Shown here in pieces: positions 17,801-24,843 of a stretch of DNA of 35,655 bases. The position numbers were made by a program, and so were the translations under genes. The notes beneath the pieces are model-generated. The model was given only the letters and a program-made list of their open reading frames with translations, was not told the DNA's origin and did no database searches. How positions within the stretch are numbered: position 1 is the first letter of the stretch; each line of letters starts with the position of its first letter. Origin of the DNA: Polyangiaceae bacterium (GTDB lineage Bacteria > Myxococcota_A > Polyangia > Polyangiales > Polyangiaceae); the NCBI GenBank assembly GCA_013361525.1, contig JABFXY010000005.1, positions 1-35,655 of the forward strand, read 5' to 3'.

Positions 17801-18888
17801 CTTCGTCGCGCCGCACCGGTCCGCTCGTGAAGGTGAACTGCGCGGCGCTCGTCGAGACGCTCCTCTTGAGCGAGCTGTTCGGCCACGAAAAGGGTGCGTT
17901 TACCGGCGCAGCCGGTCGTCGGCGCGGTCGGTTCGAAGCGGCCGAGGGCGGCACGCTCTTTCTGGACGAGATCGGTGACATCTCGCCGCGCACGCAGGTC
18001 GCGTTGCTGCGCGTCCTCCAAGAGAAGACTTTCGAGCGCGTCGGCGGCACGACGCCCATCCGCGCGAACGTCCGCGTCGTCTGCGCGACGCACCGAAACC
18101 TGAAGGCGCTCGTCGCGAAAGGCGAGTTCCGCGAGGACCTCTACTATCGCCTTTGCGGTGTCACGCTCGAGGTGCCGGCGTTGCGAAGTCGGCTCGGGGA
18201 CCTCGGTGAGCTTTGCGACGCTATCCTCAGGCGTATCGCCGACGAACGTGGTGGCGCCGTCAAAAGACTGTCGCCGCCAGCGCTCTCTGCGCTGAAGACC
18301 CACACGTGGCCCGGCAACGTTCGTGAGCTCGAGAACAGCCTTCGCGCGGCGTCGCTCTTCGCGGAAGGCGACATGCTCGAGCCGTCGGACTTCGCCGAAA
18401 ATGTCGAGTCTCTCCGCCATATTTCGGAGACGGTCGAGCTGCTCGCGGTGCCGACAACGGCTCCGGTCGCGTCGATTGGCGAGACCGCGCCGCGCTCGAC
18501 CGTGCTGTCGCGCCGTGGCTGCGATATCGCTGGTCCGGAAGATGCACAAGTCGACGCCATGCGGTCGCGATCGTCAATCGGTGCACCGACTTCGGCGGGC
18601 GCGCCCTCTTCGGGGGTGACGCCGGCAGCTGGTGCACCGGAAGCGGCGTACGCGCAGGTGCGCGCAGGCGTGAGTCTTCACGATATGAAGCGACTCATCG
18701 AGCGTGAGTGCATCGTGCGAGCACTCGGTGAGGCTAGCGGGAACATAACGAAGGCTGCGATGCTTCTCGGGATGAAGCGGCCGCGCCTCTCGCAGCTCGT
18801 CAAACAGTACGGGCTGGGCAGCACGTTGGATGCGGGCGATGCGTCGGATGACGCTGAGTCGGGCTCGAACCTCGAAGAGGAGGAGTAG
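14890..18888 (+). CDS. TPR-containing sigma54-dependent transcriptional activator
   Basis: The product is 1,332 residues from ATG 14890; an in-frame TTG at 14848 is less likely. Residues about 1-330 are unrecognised; they may be a worn AAA/STAND-like module, since no Walker A is visible. Residues about 335-870 are helical repeats of TPR type (several ALxLGxxxxA-like units). A sigma54-interaction AAA+ domain follows: GESGTGKE (Walker A, about 955), GAFTGA (sigma54-contact loop, 1002-1007), TLFLDEIGD (Walker B, about 1022-1030) and WPGNVREL. The C-terminus has a Fis-type helix-turn-helix (about 1262-1315, with [19 protein letters not shown]). No response-regulator receiver or FHA domain is present, so the TPR array probably senses a protein or peptide partner. 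The lipoprotein gene at 18891 starts 2 bases after the stop. Confidence 0.92.
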   Translation: MLARKPNFLSATRVDPGSGTSVDTTRAPGSERVSTLRFGLQGATPEGFGAFDAWLCGLAPEEGESAAVRQRWLAFVATSDAAASEAIADHATRRLGGRGRVVRASGDGSGDGFRSLARSVIRAAGEVADLTTARDVALAIATAMRASDIGAMIITDREVSRFSLAVASELEVATEGEPAFVLWIAPTASEGTVIGPSASASSSWRAFEVDGRFEREDVVTWWDAARSEPLRSDAFEPGRERPRVQDLERWWRVARSEMSTFRSPDRAAEERSTAAVVLSLVGRAWPLDAISTLDITRSEIDELVAAGVADLRSMDPVPVPWIILRASDVAFDAAEHAALAERASEGLVRSFGNDPWALMHAGELCLRAGNIARGDELALRAIDGATDSDARIDFWARFAGASPAPSPAPDRLLPFVDLALRKGDGDWALRIAKDAVSASSAEERNNAVLLALGRALAVSGDLTAARMTLEKVTSARCDDQASMLTAARACVELAEARYYSSDLAGARASAEEALERASKLASSGPTSSRTVANVRLDARNVLGKLLLAQADFNAAEDHFAGDAFEASLVGQPVSELRARVNRAIAVMSLGRRAEAQALLESVLTEAEAKRELKAIGICLINLAALAIVDRRYGEALELSEHAVDALRRIGDKVALARCVANLADLRTRLGLFEEAEQAVRFGARVLSYGLPPELGSRFALASARVALGKADSQGALRHVTQALAALGTSMSTPASDNALRPRGTVAEDVSVALTLAARIALEDGDTARARVLIDRAAAERAPRRAQAELAVLRGLLARALGEPYGGPATSALAAARDADDDELIRESHFLLYRSACDEGATSVAKHHLDAAISLRDRTAAGVPPALRDTFLRRADLRELDREVSAFGQRLSDAGERVATQSIREGGEYAPETFRAAQPRPSASGRRMVGEDPAIRALLNAIRKVGPSDATVLVHGESGTGKELVAEALHDASSRRTGPLVKVNCAALVETLLLSELFGHEKGAFTGAAGRRRGRFEAAEGGTLFLDEIGDISPRTQVALLRVLQEKTFERVGGTTPIRANVRVVCATHRNLKALVAKGEFREDLYYRLCGVTLEVPALRSRLGDLGELCDAILRRIADERGGAVKRLSPPALSALKTHTWPGNVRELENSLRAASLFAEGDMLEPSDFAENVESLRHISETVELLAVPTTAPVASIGETAPRSTVLSRRGCDIAGPEDAQVDAMRSRSSIGAPTSAGAPSSGVTPAAGAPEAAYAQVRAGVSLHDMKRLIERECIVRALGEASGNITKAAMLLGMKRPRLSQLVKQYGLGSTLDAGDASDDAESGSNLEEEE

Positions 18889-18890
18889 AA

Positions 18891-19262
18891 ATGTCCGGTC
18901 TCCGGAATCTCGTTGTGAGCTTGGTTGTCGTTCTCGGGGGAGCCTTCTTCGCGGGCTGCGCGACGGATGACGTCGAGTCCGAACCGGAAGAGATCTCGGA
19001 CATCGAGGAAGGGCTCGAGGCCAACGACGACGTGGCGGAGTCGGAGGCGATCTCCGAATCGCATAGCGCTCCTTCACAGAAGAACCTGCAGAAGCTTCAG
19101 ATCGAAGCACCGAGTGAGGCTGCTGGGTTCACGCTCCCAGGCGGAGAGTCGGCCGCCGGACCAGACGATGGTCAGGAGCCGCAGCCGCACCCCTGGCGGT
19201 CAGATGCGGACGATGATGCAGATCCCGAGCTCGGTCCGCACACCGACTCGAACCTGATCTAG
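18891..19262 (+). CDS. Small acidic lipoprotein
   Basis: The 123-residue product has an N-terminal hydrophobic segment ending in a lipobox-like FFAGC (C23; the -3 residue is Phe, which is atypical). The mature part is very acidic and apparently disordered (EEISDIEEGLEANDD), with a His/Pro/Asp-rich tail. I do not recognise a domain. AGGAGGAG just upstream, within the end of the preceding reading frame, is a very strong ribosome site, so it should be translated efficiently from the same transcript as the sigma54 activator. The tight linkage suggests a functional pair, perhaps an envelope signal for the TPR part; this is inference. Confidence 0.75.
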   Translation: MSGLRNLVVSLVVVLGGAFFAGCATDDVESEPEEISDIEEGLEANDDVAESEAISESHSAPSQKNLQKLQIEAPSEAAGFTLPGGESAAGPDDGQEPQPHPWRSDADDDADPELGPHTDSNLI

Positions 19263-19284
19263 CGCCCTTCAGAGGCAGCTTCCC

Positions 19285-19322
19285 GACGAGCGGGGCGAGC
19301 ATCGAGCTCGTCCCGCTTCGTC
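19285..19322. terminator. Hairpin downstream of the small lipoprotein gene
   Basis: An imperfect stem of about 16 bp (GACGAGCGGGGCGAGC against GCTCGTCCCGCTTCGTC, with one bulge and one G-U pair) begins 22 bases after the lipoprotein stop. No T-run follows, so it is only a probable terminator or mRNA 3' structure separating this operon from the histidine kinase gene. Confidence 0.5.
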
Positions 19323-19368
19323 GTTCCATGACGCGGCTTGCGCGGGCGAACTTCGCTACGATTGGGAC

Positions 19369-21540
19369 GTGCTTTACGAGTTGCGAACGCGCACGGCCGT
19401 CGTTTGCGGTGCGCTCGCGCTGGCGATCGCCGCGTCGGTCCTTCTTCGAGGGCGACCGCGACGGGTGCACCTCTTGTTCTCCGCGTTCTCCGCAACGCTC
19501 GGGCTCTGGTACCTCGCGCAGTCGTTCTACGGCTTCTTCCAGTCGGTGATCTGGCAGCGCTCCACGGCCGTCCTCGCCGTGCTGCTGCCGGTGCTCGCCG
19601 TTGGTCTCTTCGAGGCGATGGTCCCGCAGTCGCCGCTCACCGACCAGGCCGACGGAGAGCGCGGCAAGATCCGGCTGTCTCGCTTCGTCTACTTCGGCGC
19701 GCTGGTCCTCTTGGTCGCGCAGCTGACGCCGCTGCACGAGACCGCTGCGGTGAGGACGGCGGTCTTCGTCTACGTCTTCGTGTTCGTCACGTTCGGCCTC
19801 TACGAGCTAGGGCAGCGCGGCGCGCGCAGCACATCGCGGGCGACCCAAAGACGCGTCCGCTTCCTCGTGGTCATCGGCGCGCTCGCGGGGCTCGCGACGA
19901 TCGCCGATTTTCTCTGGTACCTGGGCCTGCGAACGCCGCCGGTCGGCGCGGTGCTGTCGATCGTGTTCGTCTTCGCGCTCTCTCAGGCGCTGGAGAGCGA
20001 GCGGCTGCTCGACCTGTCGGAGATGCTGGGACGCGTGATGGTGGCGGCGGCGGTCGCCTTCCTCATCGCGTTCATCTTCTACGTGCTGCTCAAGATCGTC
20101 GGCACGTTCGACACGATGTACTTGAACGCGGTGCTCGCCGCGACGGTCGTGCTGGTCGTGTACGAGCCTCTGGTCGCGCGCGTCGAAGAACAGATCCGTC
20201 GGATCTTCTTTCGGGAACGTTTCGATCTCGAAGGCGCCGTCACCGATGTCCGCAAGAAGCTCGTCCACACGCTGGACGTCGCCGAAATGGCTGCGCTGGT
20301 CATGCAGGCGCTCGAGCGGTCGCGCCGCGTCACGGCGGCGGCGTTGTACCTGCGCGACGAAGAGGGCACCGGTTTCGATCAGCTCGGTTCGTTCGGTGAC
20401 GAAGCGCCACATCGGATCGAGGTGGCGACTGCACGTATGCTTCTCGAGCGGCTCGAGAAAGGCAGCATCCTGCTCGAGGACGTCGACCTCGAGGTTCGCG
20501 AAAAGCAGCGCGTCGGGGCCAGATTCGAGGCGGGAGAGGCGATCCTCACGGCGGCCGAGGTGCTCGGAGCTTTGAAGAACGGCGTGCTCGTCGCGATACG
20601 CGACGAAGAGCGCGAGATCGTCGGTCTGCTCGTGCTTGCGGACCGCCGCGTGCGCGACGCCATCTCGCTCGAAGAGCTCGCGCTGGTCGAGCAGCTCGCG
20701 ACGCAGATCGGCATCGTGATCGAGAACTCGCGCTCCTATCAGCAAATGAAGGAACGGGATCGGCTGGCGCTCCTCGGGCAGATGGCCGCCGGCCTCGCGC
20801 ACGAGATCCGCAACCCGCTTGGCGCGATCAAAGGAGCGGCCCAGCTGCTCGCCGATCCTGGGCCTCACGAGGATGAAACCACGTCCCGCGAGTTCATCGG
20901 CATCATCCTCGAGGAGGTCGATCGTCTTAACCGCGTCGTCGGCTCGATGCTCGATCTCGCGCGCCCGGGCGATCAGTCCGTCGTCCCCGTCGACGTAAAC
21001 GGCGTCGCGCGCCGCACATTGCAGATCGTCTCGGCCGAACGCGCGGACCCGGACGTGGAGGTGCAGCTCACCCTCGCGCACGACTTGCCGCGCGTTGCGA
21101 TCGATCCGGAGCAGCTTCGTCAGGTGCTCATGAACCTGATCCGAAACGGCATGCAGGCCGTCGGGCAGCGCGGAAAAGTGAACATCTCGACGCGCGTGCG
21201 CTTCGGCCGCGGCACCCGATCGGGCAAGGAAGGCGACGCCTTCGTCGAGATCACGGTCGCCGACACCGGTCCGGGCATTTCTCGTAAGACGCTCGAAAAA
21301 CTGTTCCTGCCGTTCTTCACGACGAAGGACAAAGGCACGGGCCTCGGGCTCGCGATCAGTCAGCGCATCGTGCAGGGTGCCGGCGGCCGTATCGAAGTTC
21401 GATCGTACGAAGGGAAGGGGAGCACCTTCAGCGTCGTGCTGCCGGCGATCATGGATGCGCTCGTGACGCCCACGCCTCCAACGGCCAGCCAGAAGGAACC
21501 TCCGCCCGAGTCGGACGGTGCGCCGGCGGCCGTTCGCTGA
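19369..21540 (+). CDS. Membrane-bound sensor histidine kinase with GAF domain
   Basis: The 723-residue product starts at GTG 19369; the first internal ATG would remove two membrane segments. About eight hydrophobic segments lie within residues 1-270, then a GAF-like region (about 300-455) and a HisKA domain with the phospho-acceptor in LAHEIRNPLGAIKGA (H478). The HATPase_c domain has the N-box (NLIRNGMQAV, N593), the G1 box (DTGPGIS, D632) and the G2 box (GTGLGLAI). The H-box form HEIRNPL is that of NtrB-like kinases, which often pair with sigma54-dependent response regulators. No receiver-domain gene is adjacent, so it is an orphan kinase. The last about 25 residues are Pro-rich and probably disordered. 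Confidence 0.9.
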   Translation: MLYELRTRTAVVCGALALAIAASVLLRGRPRRVHLLFSAFSATLGLWYLAQSFYGFFQSVIWQRSTAVLAVLLPVLAVGLFEAMVPQSPLTDQADGERGKIRLSRFVYFGALVLLVAQLTPLHETAAVRTAVFVYVFVFVTFGLYELGQRGARSTSRATQRRVRFLVVIGALAGLATIADFLWYLGLRTPPVGAVLSIVFVFALSQALESERLLDLSEMLGRVMVAAAVAFLIAFIFYVLLKIVGTFDTMYLNAVLAATVVLVVYEPLVARVEEQIRRIFFRERFDLEGAVTDVRKKLVHTLDVAEMAALVMQALERSRRVTAAALYLRDEEGTGFDQLGSFGDEAPHRIEVATARMLLERLEKGSILLEDVDLEVREKQRVGARFEAGEAILTAAEVLGALKNGVLVAIRDEEREIVGLLVLADRRVRDAISLEELALVEQLATQIGIVIENSRSYQQMKERDRLALLGQMAAGLAHEIRNPLGAIKGAAQLLADPGPHEDETTSREFIGIILEEVDRLNRVVGSMLDLARPGDQSVVPVDVNGVARRTLQIVSAERADPDVEVQLTLAHDLPRVAIDPEQLRQVLMNLIRNGMQAVGQRGKVNISTRVRFGRGTRSGKEGDAFVEITVADTGPGISRKTLEKLFLPFFTTKDKGTGLGLAISQRIVQGAGGRIEVRSYEGKGSTFSVVLPAIMDALVTPTPPTASQKEPPPESDGAPAAVR

Positions 21541-21611
21541 CGTCCAGGAGACGCAAACGAACGAGACGAAAATGGCGCTCGCAGCGCCGTCCACGTTAGA
21601 TTGGTGGGTCG

Positions 21612-22013
21612 ATGAACCGCTACGTACTCTTGGTCCTTCCGGTCGCAGCCCTCGCAGCGTGCGTCAAACCGCTCGACGTTCCGATGAGCGACATCCCGAA
21701 GCTCGGCTCGCTGTCCGAGGTCATGCGCGCGAACGAGACCGTCGCCGGCAGGCAGTGGAAGCAGATCGGCGAGGACAGCTACACCGACGAGGAGTTCGCT
21801 GCCTTCAAGGACACGGGCCAGCGAATGGAAGCGCTCGCCGAGCGCGGCAAATCGTTTTCTCGCGGACCGATCTTCGACAAGCACAACGACACCATGATCG
21901 CGCAGGCGAAGGCGCTGACGGCTGCTGCCGACGCGAAAGACGCCAAAGCGGCAAGCGGCGCGCTCGCATCGATGAAGCAGCTCTGCAAGGACTGCCACGC
22001 CGCTACGCGGTAG
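21612..22013 (+). CDS. Cytochrome c'-like haem lipoprotein
   Basis: The 133-residue product has a signal sequence with lipobox LAAC (C17) and a single haem-attachment motif CKDCH (C125, C128, H129) very close to the C-terminus, as in the four-helix cytochrome c' / cytochrome c556 fold. The helical body includes EVMRANETVAGRQWKQIG and AMKQL-type helices. Cytochromes c' bind NO or serve as periplasmic electron carriers; the exact role is unknown. Start ATG 21612 follows the histidine kinase by 71 bases. The stop codon overlaps the first base of the palindromic repeat at 22013. Confidence 0.8.
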   Translation: MNRYVLLVLPVAALAACVKPLDVPMSDIPKLGSLSEVMRANETVAGRQWKQIGEDSYTDEEFAAFKDTGQRMEALAERGKSFSRGPIFDKHNDTMIAQAKALTAAADAKDAKAASGALASMKQLCKDCHAATR

Positions 22014-22303
22014 TTTTGTGAGCGCGCGTGTAGCGCGCTCACGATCGCGCGCGCACGACGGCGCGGGTCCCGCCCGGGGGTGTGCTCCCTGCGGTCGCAC
22101 TTGGCACCCACGCCTGTGCGCGCCCTGATCCATCGGGGGAGCGTGAGCCGACGGCGGCCGATGGCCGCCTCTTGACGCGCGTTGTGCTGTCGAGGCGCGC
22201 GCTCTCTGCTTGCGCGCCTATTCGCATCGACGTGCGCGGTCCCGTCCACACGATTCGCTTGCACGCGCGTTTTGTGAGCGCGCTACACGCGCGCTCACAA
22301 AAC
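22013..22303. repeat. Palindromic intergenic element bounded by 30-bp perfect inverted repeats (copy B)
   Basis: The 30-bp segment 22013-22042 is repeated exactly in inverted orientation at 22274-22303. Each end is itself a hairpin: GTGAGCGCGC, a 5-nt loop, then GCGCGCTCAC (22018-22042 and 22274-22298). The interior holds the dispersed core 22051-22122 (contains GGCGCGGGTCCCGCC and GGCACCCACGCCTGTGCG) and a further hairpin GGCGGCC-GAT-GGCCGCC (22153-22169). The element fills the whole gap between two convergent genes, beginning on the last base of one stop codon and ending 4 bases from the other. No transposase-sized ORF is inside. Confidence 0.88.
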
Positions 22304-22307
22304 AGAG

Positions 22308-23231
22308 CTACTCGACGTGGAGGTAGCTTTCCTTCATCAGCTTCAGGAGGACCTCGGCGGTTTCGAGGTCGGTCGCGGGGCTCTTGTTGAGGATCGTCGC
22401 GACGTGGCCGAAGTTGATGGCGAGCTGCAAGACGTCGAGCTCGACGGGGGAGAGCTTACGTAGCGCGGCTTGGAGCGGGTGCACGAGGAGCACGCGCGCG
22501 TCGAGATCGGGCAACTTGTGCCGGAGGTTGTTGAGCTCGTCGATCTGACGGAGCCCCTCCATCAGGATCTCCGTGACGGAGCAATCGATCTCGCCTTCGA
22601 TGGGACGCTCGTCGTACGGCTCGAGCGAGAACGTGCCGGTCGTCCACGTGAGGATGCGGTAGACGCTCTTGAGCGGAGGCACCTCTTCGAGGTCGTTGAT
22701 CGACGCGAAGACGATGCTGCCCTTGCGCATCACGATCTTGCCGATGTCCTCGTCGGACTGGACGACGAGCACGCCGCTCTTCTTCGAGGTGCCGAGGAGC
22801 TGCAGCAAGTCGGGCAGCGGAATCTCGTCGATCGCGCCGGACATCGTCTTGCCGGCGCTCCCGCGCTGGGCCTCGCCGGTCGCGCGGCGTGCCGCGCCGT
22901 TGCTCGAATCGCTGACGACGACCTTGAGGATGCTCGTGCCGATGAGGACGCGATCGCCCTCCTTCAGCATGGCGCGCTTGATCTTCTCGCCGTTGACGAA
23001 CGTTCCGTTCGTCGAGCCCAAGTCCTCGATCGTGATCTCTTGATCGCTGCAGGCGATCCGCGCGTGTCGTCGCGAGACCATGTCCTCGACGAGCACCATG
23101 TCGAGGTCACTCGAGCGGCCGATGATGATTTCTTTGTTCTCGCCGAGCGGAAACTCGCCCCCCTGGTACTTCCCCGAAATGAACCGCAGGGCGAGCTGGC
23201 TCAGGGGAACCCTGGGAGGTTGGTGATCCAT
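22308..23231 (-). CDS. FHA domain / DUF4388 protein
   Basis: The 307-residue product has an FHA domain (about residues 12-108) with all canonical phospho-threonine-binding residues: GRS (38-40), SRRH (53-56) and STNGTFVNG (73-81). A DUF4388 (PATAN-like) domain follows (about 132-240), recognised by LPDLLQLLGTSKKSGVLVV and GKIVMRKGSIVFA, and then a helical C-terminal part. FHA domains bind Thr-phosphorylated partners, so it is a plausible reader for Ser/Thr kinases such as the one at 31724. DUF4388 proteins are frequent in myxobacterial motility and polarity or gliding regulation. The start at ATG 23231 lacks a clear ribosome site; an in-frame GTG at 23300 is an alternative. Confidence 0.85.
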   Translation of the reverse strand: MDHQPPRVPLSQLALRFISGKYQGGEFPLGENKEIIIGRSSDLDMVLVEDMVSRRHARIACSDQEITIEDLGSTNGTFVNGEKIKRAMLKEGDRVLIGTSILKVVVSDSSNGAARRATGEAQRGSAGKTMSGAIDEIPLPDLLQLLGTSKKSGVLVVQSDEDIGKIVMRKGSIVFASINDLEEVPPLKSVYRILTWTTGTFSLEPYDERPIEGEIDCSVTEILMEGLRQIDELNNLRHKLPDLDARVLLVHPLQAALRKLSPVELDVLQLAINFGHVATILNKSPATDLETAEVLLKLMKESYLHVE

Positions 23232-23521
23232 CGTGCGAAAAAGAATGGGGTGGCTTCGTTCGGTTCGCGCATGGCGTTGCGCGAATGTTGCCTGCTGCAC
23301 GCGGGGGCATCCCTGCGCGCATTCGTCGTGACGACAATGTCGACGACGAGCCTTGGGGCTGTGCAGGCACCGAGGCGGGACGAGAGTAGTTTCTCAGTCG
23401 TACCGTGGTCAAGTTGAGCGCGGCCTGTCGTCGCACCTGCCGTTCTCACCTTCCGTCGGGGGTGGTGCCGCCGGCCCGCTCGACGGATGACACCGCCGCG
23501 TGATCTGGGCATCGTAGCGCC

Positions 23522-24574
23522 ATGGAACCCGGCGATCCCCTCGGCCTGCACCGTGTCCTTCCGGAGAGCGACCCTACGGCACCGCTCCCCCTTCCCCAGC
23601 GGGCGACTGCGCTCGACCCCGACCCGGAGAAGGTCTTCGAGAGCGAGATCGTCGTCGATGTCGAGACGCTGAATATCGACGCCGCGAGTTTCCGCCAGAT
23701 GGAGGAGGAGGCCGGGGGGGACCCGTCCAAGGTCGGCGAGATCGTCATGCGGACCGTCGCGACCCGCGGCAAGCAGCACAACCCCGTCACGGGCTCGGGG
23801 GGCATGCTGCTCGGGAAGGTTCGGAGGGTAGGCGGCTTCGTCCGGGAACGGGGTGTGCTCGAGGGGGACCGCGTCGCGACGTTGGCTTCGCTCTCGCTCA
23901 CGCCGCTGAAGCTCTCGCGCATCGTCGCCGTGCGGCCCGCCAGCGCTCAGGTCGACGTCGAGGGGACGGCCATCATCTTCGCCACCGCGCCGTTCGCGAA
24001 GATGCCCTCCGACCTGCCGCAAAGGCTGGCGCTCGCGGCCCTGGACGTCGCCGGGGCGGCTCCCCAGGTCGGGCGGCTCGCGAAGCCGGGCGAGACGGTG
24101 CTGGTGCTCGGCGCGGGCGGCAAGAGCGGTCTCCTCTGCTGTGTCGAGGCGCGGAAGCGCGTCGGCCGGACCGGCAAGGTGATCGGGCTGGAGAGCCACG
24201 CACCCTTCGCGAACGAGCTCACGGCTTTCAGCGTTTGCGATGCCGTCATCGAGCACGATGCGCGTGATGCCGCCGGGGTACGGGACCGCGTCGCGGAGCT
24301 CACGAACGGCGAGGGCGCGGATCTGACGATCTCTTGCGTGAACGTCCCCGGATGCGAGATGGCCGCCATCTGTGCGACGAAGGACCGCGGCAAGGCGTAC
24401 TTCTTCGCGATGAGCACGTCGTTCACGGCCTGTGCGCTCGGCGCCGAGGGCATCGGCGCCGACGTCGACCTCTTCATCGGGAACGGCTACGCCGACGGCC
24501 ACGCCGACTACACGCTCGGGCTCCTCCGCGACGACAACCGCCTGAGGTCGATCTTCGAGAAGCGGTATTGCTGA
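23522..24574 (+). CDS. kdd: L-erythro-3,5-diaminohexanoate dehydrogenase
   Basis: The 350-residue product resembles Kdd of lysine-fermenting bacteria along its whole length as I recall that family: FESEIVVDVETLNIDAASF near the N-terminus, HNPVTGSGGMLLG (about 86-98), SLSLTPLKL, LALAALDVAGAA, the NAD-binding loop GAGGKSGLLCC (197-207), the motif SCVNVPGCEMA, and GNGYADGHADYTL near the C-terminus. The enzyme oxidatively deaminates L-erythro-3,5-diaminohexanoate to (S)-5-amino-3-oxohexanoate with NAD+. The next step (Kce) and the preceding beta-lysine 5,6-aminomutase are not in this window, but kamA is at 5253-6650. It is divergent from the FHA gene across 290 bp and is followed directly by repeat copy C. 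Confidence 0.9.
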   Translation: MEPGDPLGLHRVLPESDPTAPLPLPQRATALDPDPEKVFESEIVVDVETLNIDAASFRQMEEEAGGDPSKVGEIVMRTVATRGKQHNPVTGSGGMLLGKVRRVGGFVRERGVLEGDRVATLASLSLTPLKLSRIVAVRPASAQVDVEGTAIIFATAPFAKMPSDLPQRLALAALDVAGAAPQVGRLAKPGETVLVLGAGGKSGLLCCVEARKRVGRTGKVIGLESHAPFANELTAFSVCDAVIEHDARDAAGVRDRVAELTNGEGADLTISCVNVPGCEMAAICATKDRGKAYFFAMSTSFTACALGAEGIGADVDLFIGNGYADGHADYTLGLLRDDNRLRSIFEKRYC

Positions 24575-24579
24575 TTCGT

Positions 24580-24734
24580 GTGAGCGCGCGTGTTGCGCGC
24601 TCACGGCCGCGGGGGGCAGACGGCGTGGGTCCCGCCTGGGGGGTGTGCTCGCCACGCTCGCACTTGGCGCCCACGCCTGTGCGCGCCCATCTCCGTGCGT
24701 GAAGGTGTCTGCCGACGGCGGCCGATGGCCGCCT
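24580..24734. repeat. Palindromic intergenic element (copy C)
   Basis: It begins 5 bases after the kdd stop with the same hairpin type as copy B: GTGAGCGCGC, a 5-nt loop (GTGTT), then GCGCGCTCAC (24580-24604). The dispersed core (24618-24686, containing GGCGTGGGTCCCGCC and GGCGCCCACGCCTGTGCG) and the hairpin GGCGGCC-GAT-GGCCGCC (24717-24733) follow in the same order and spacing as in copy B. The right-hand inverted repeat of copy B is missing. It lies in the same orientation as copy B, between convergent kdd and the metalloprotease gene. Confidence 0.85.
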
Positions 24735-24758
24735 CCTGCGACGTCTCGTAACAAAAGC

Positions 24759-24786
24759 CGAAGCCCCGCTCGAGAGCGGGGCTTCG
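24759..24786. terminator. Rho-independent terminator for the metalloprotease gene
   Basis: A perfect 12-bp GC-rich stem (CGAAGCCCCGCT with AGCGGGGCTTCG) has a 4-nt loop. On the minus strand it is followed by GCTTTTGTT, a short T-run, so it terminates the metalloprotease transcript, about 58 bases after its stop. It may also act on the opposite strand against read-through from kdd. Confidence 0.85.
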
Positions 24787-24843
24787 TCGTTCAGAGCTTC
24801 GAGCGCCGCGTCCTAGACGCGACGCTCGTTACTCGGTGTGCGC

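Noticed and set aside
22043..22273. A possible insertion sequence between the 30-bp inverted repeats.
   Set aside because: Only about 230 bp lie inside, with no transposase-like frame and no target duplication; it is kept as a non-coding repeat.
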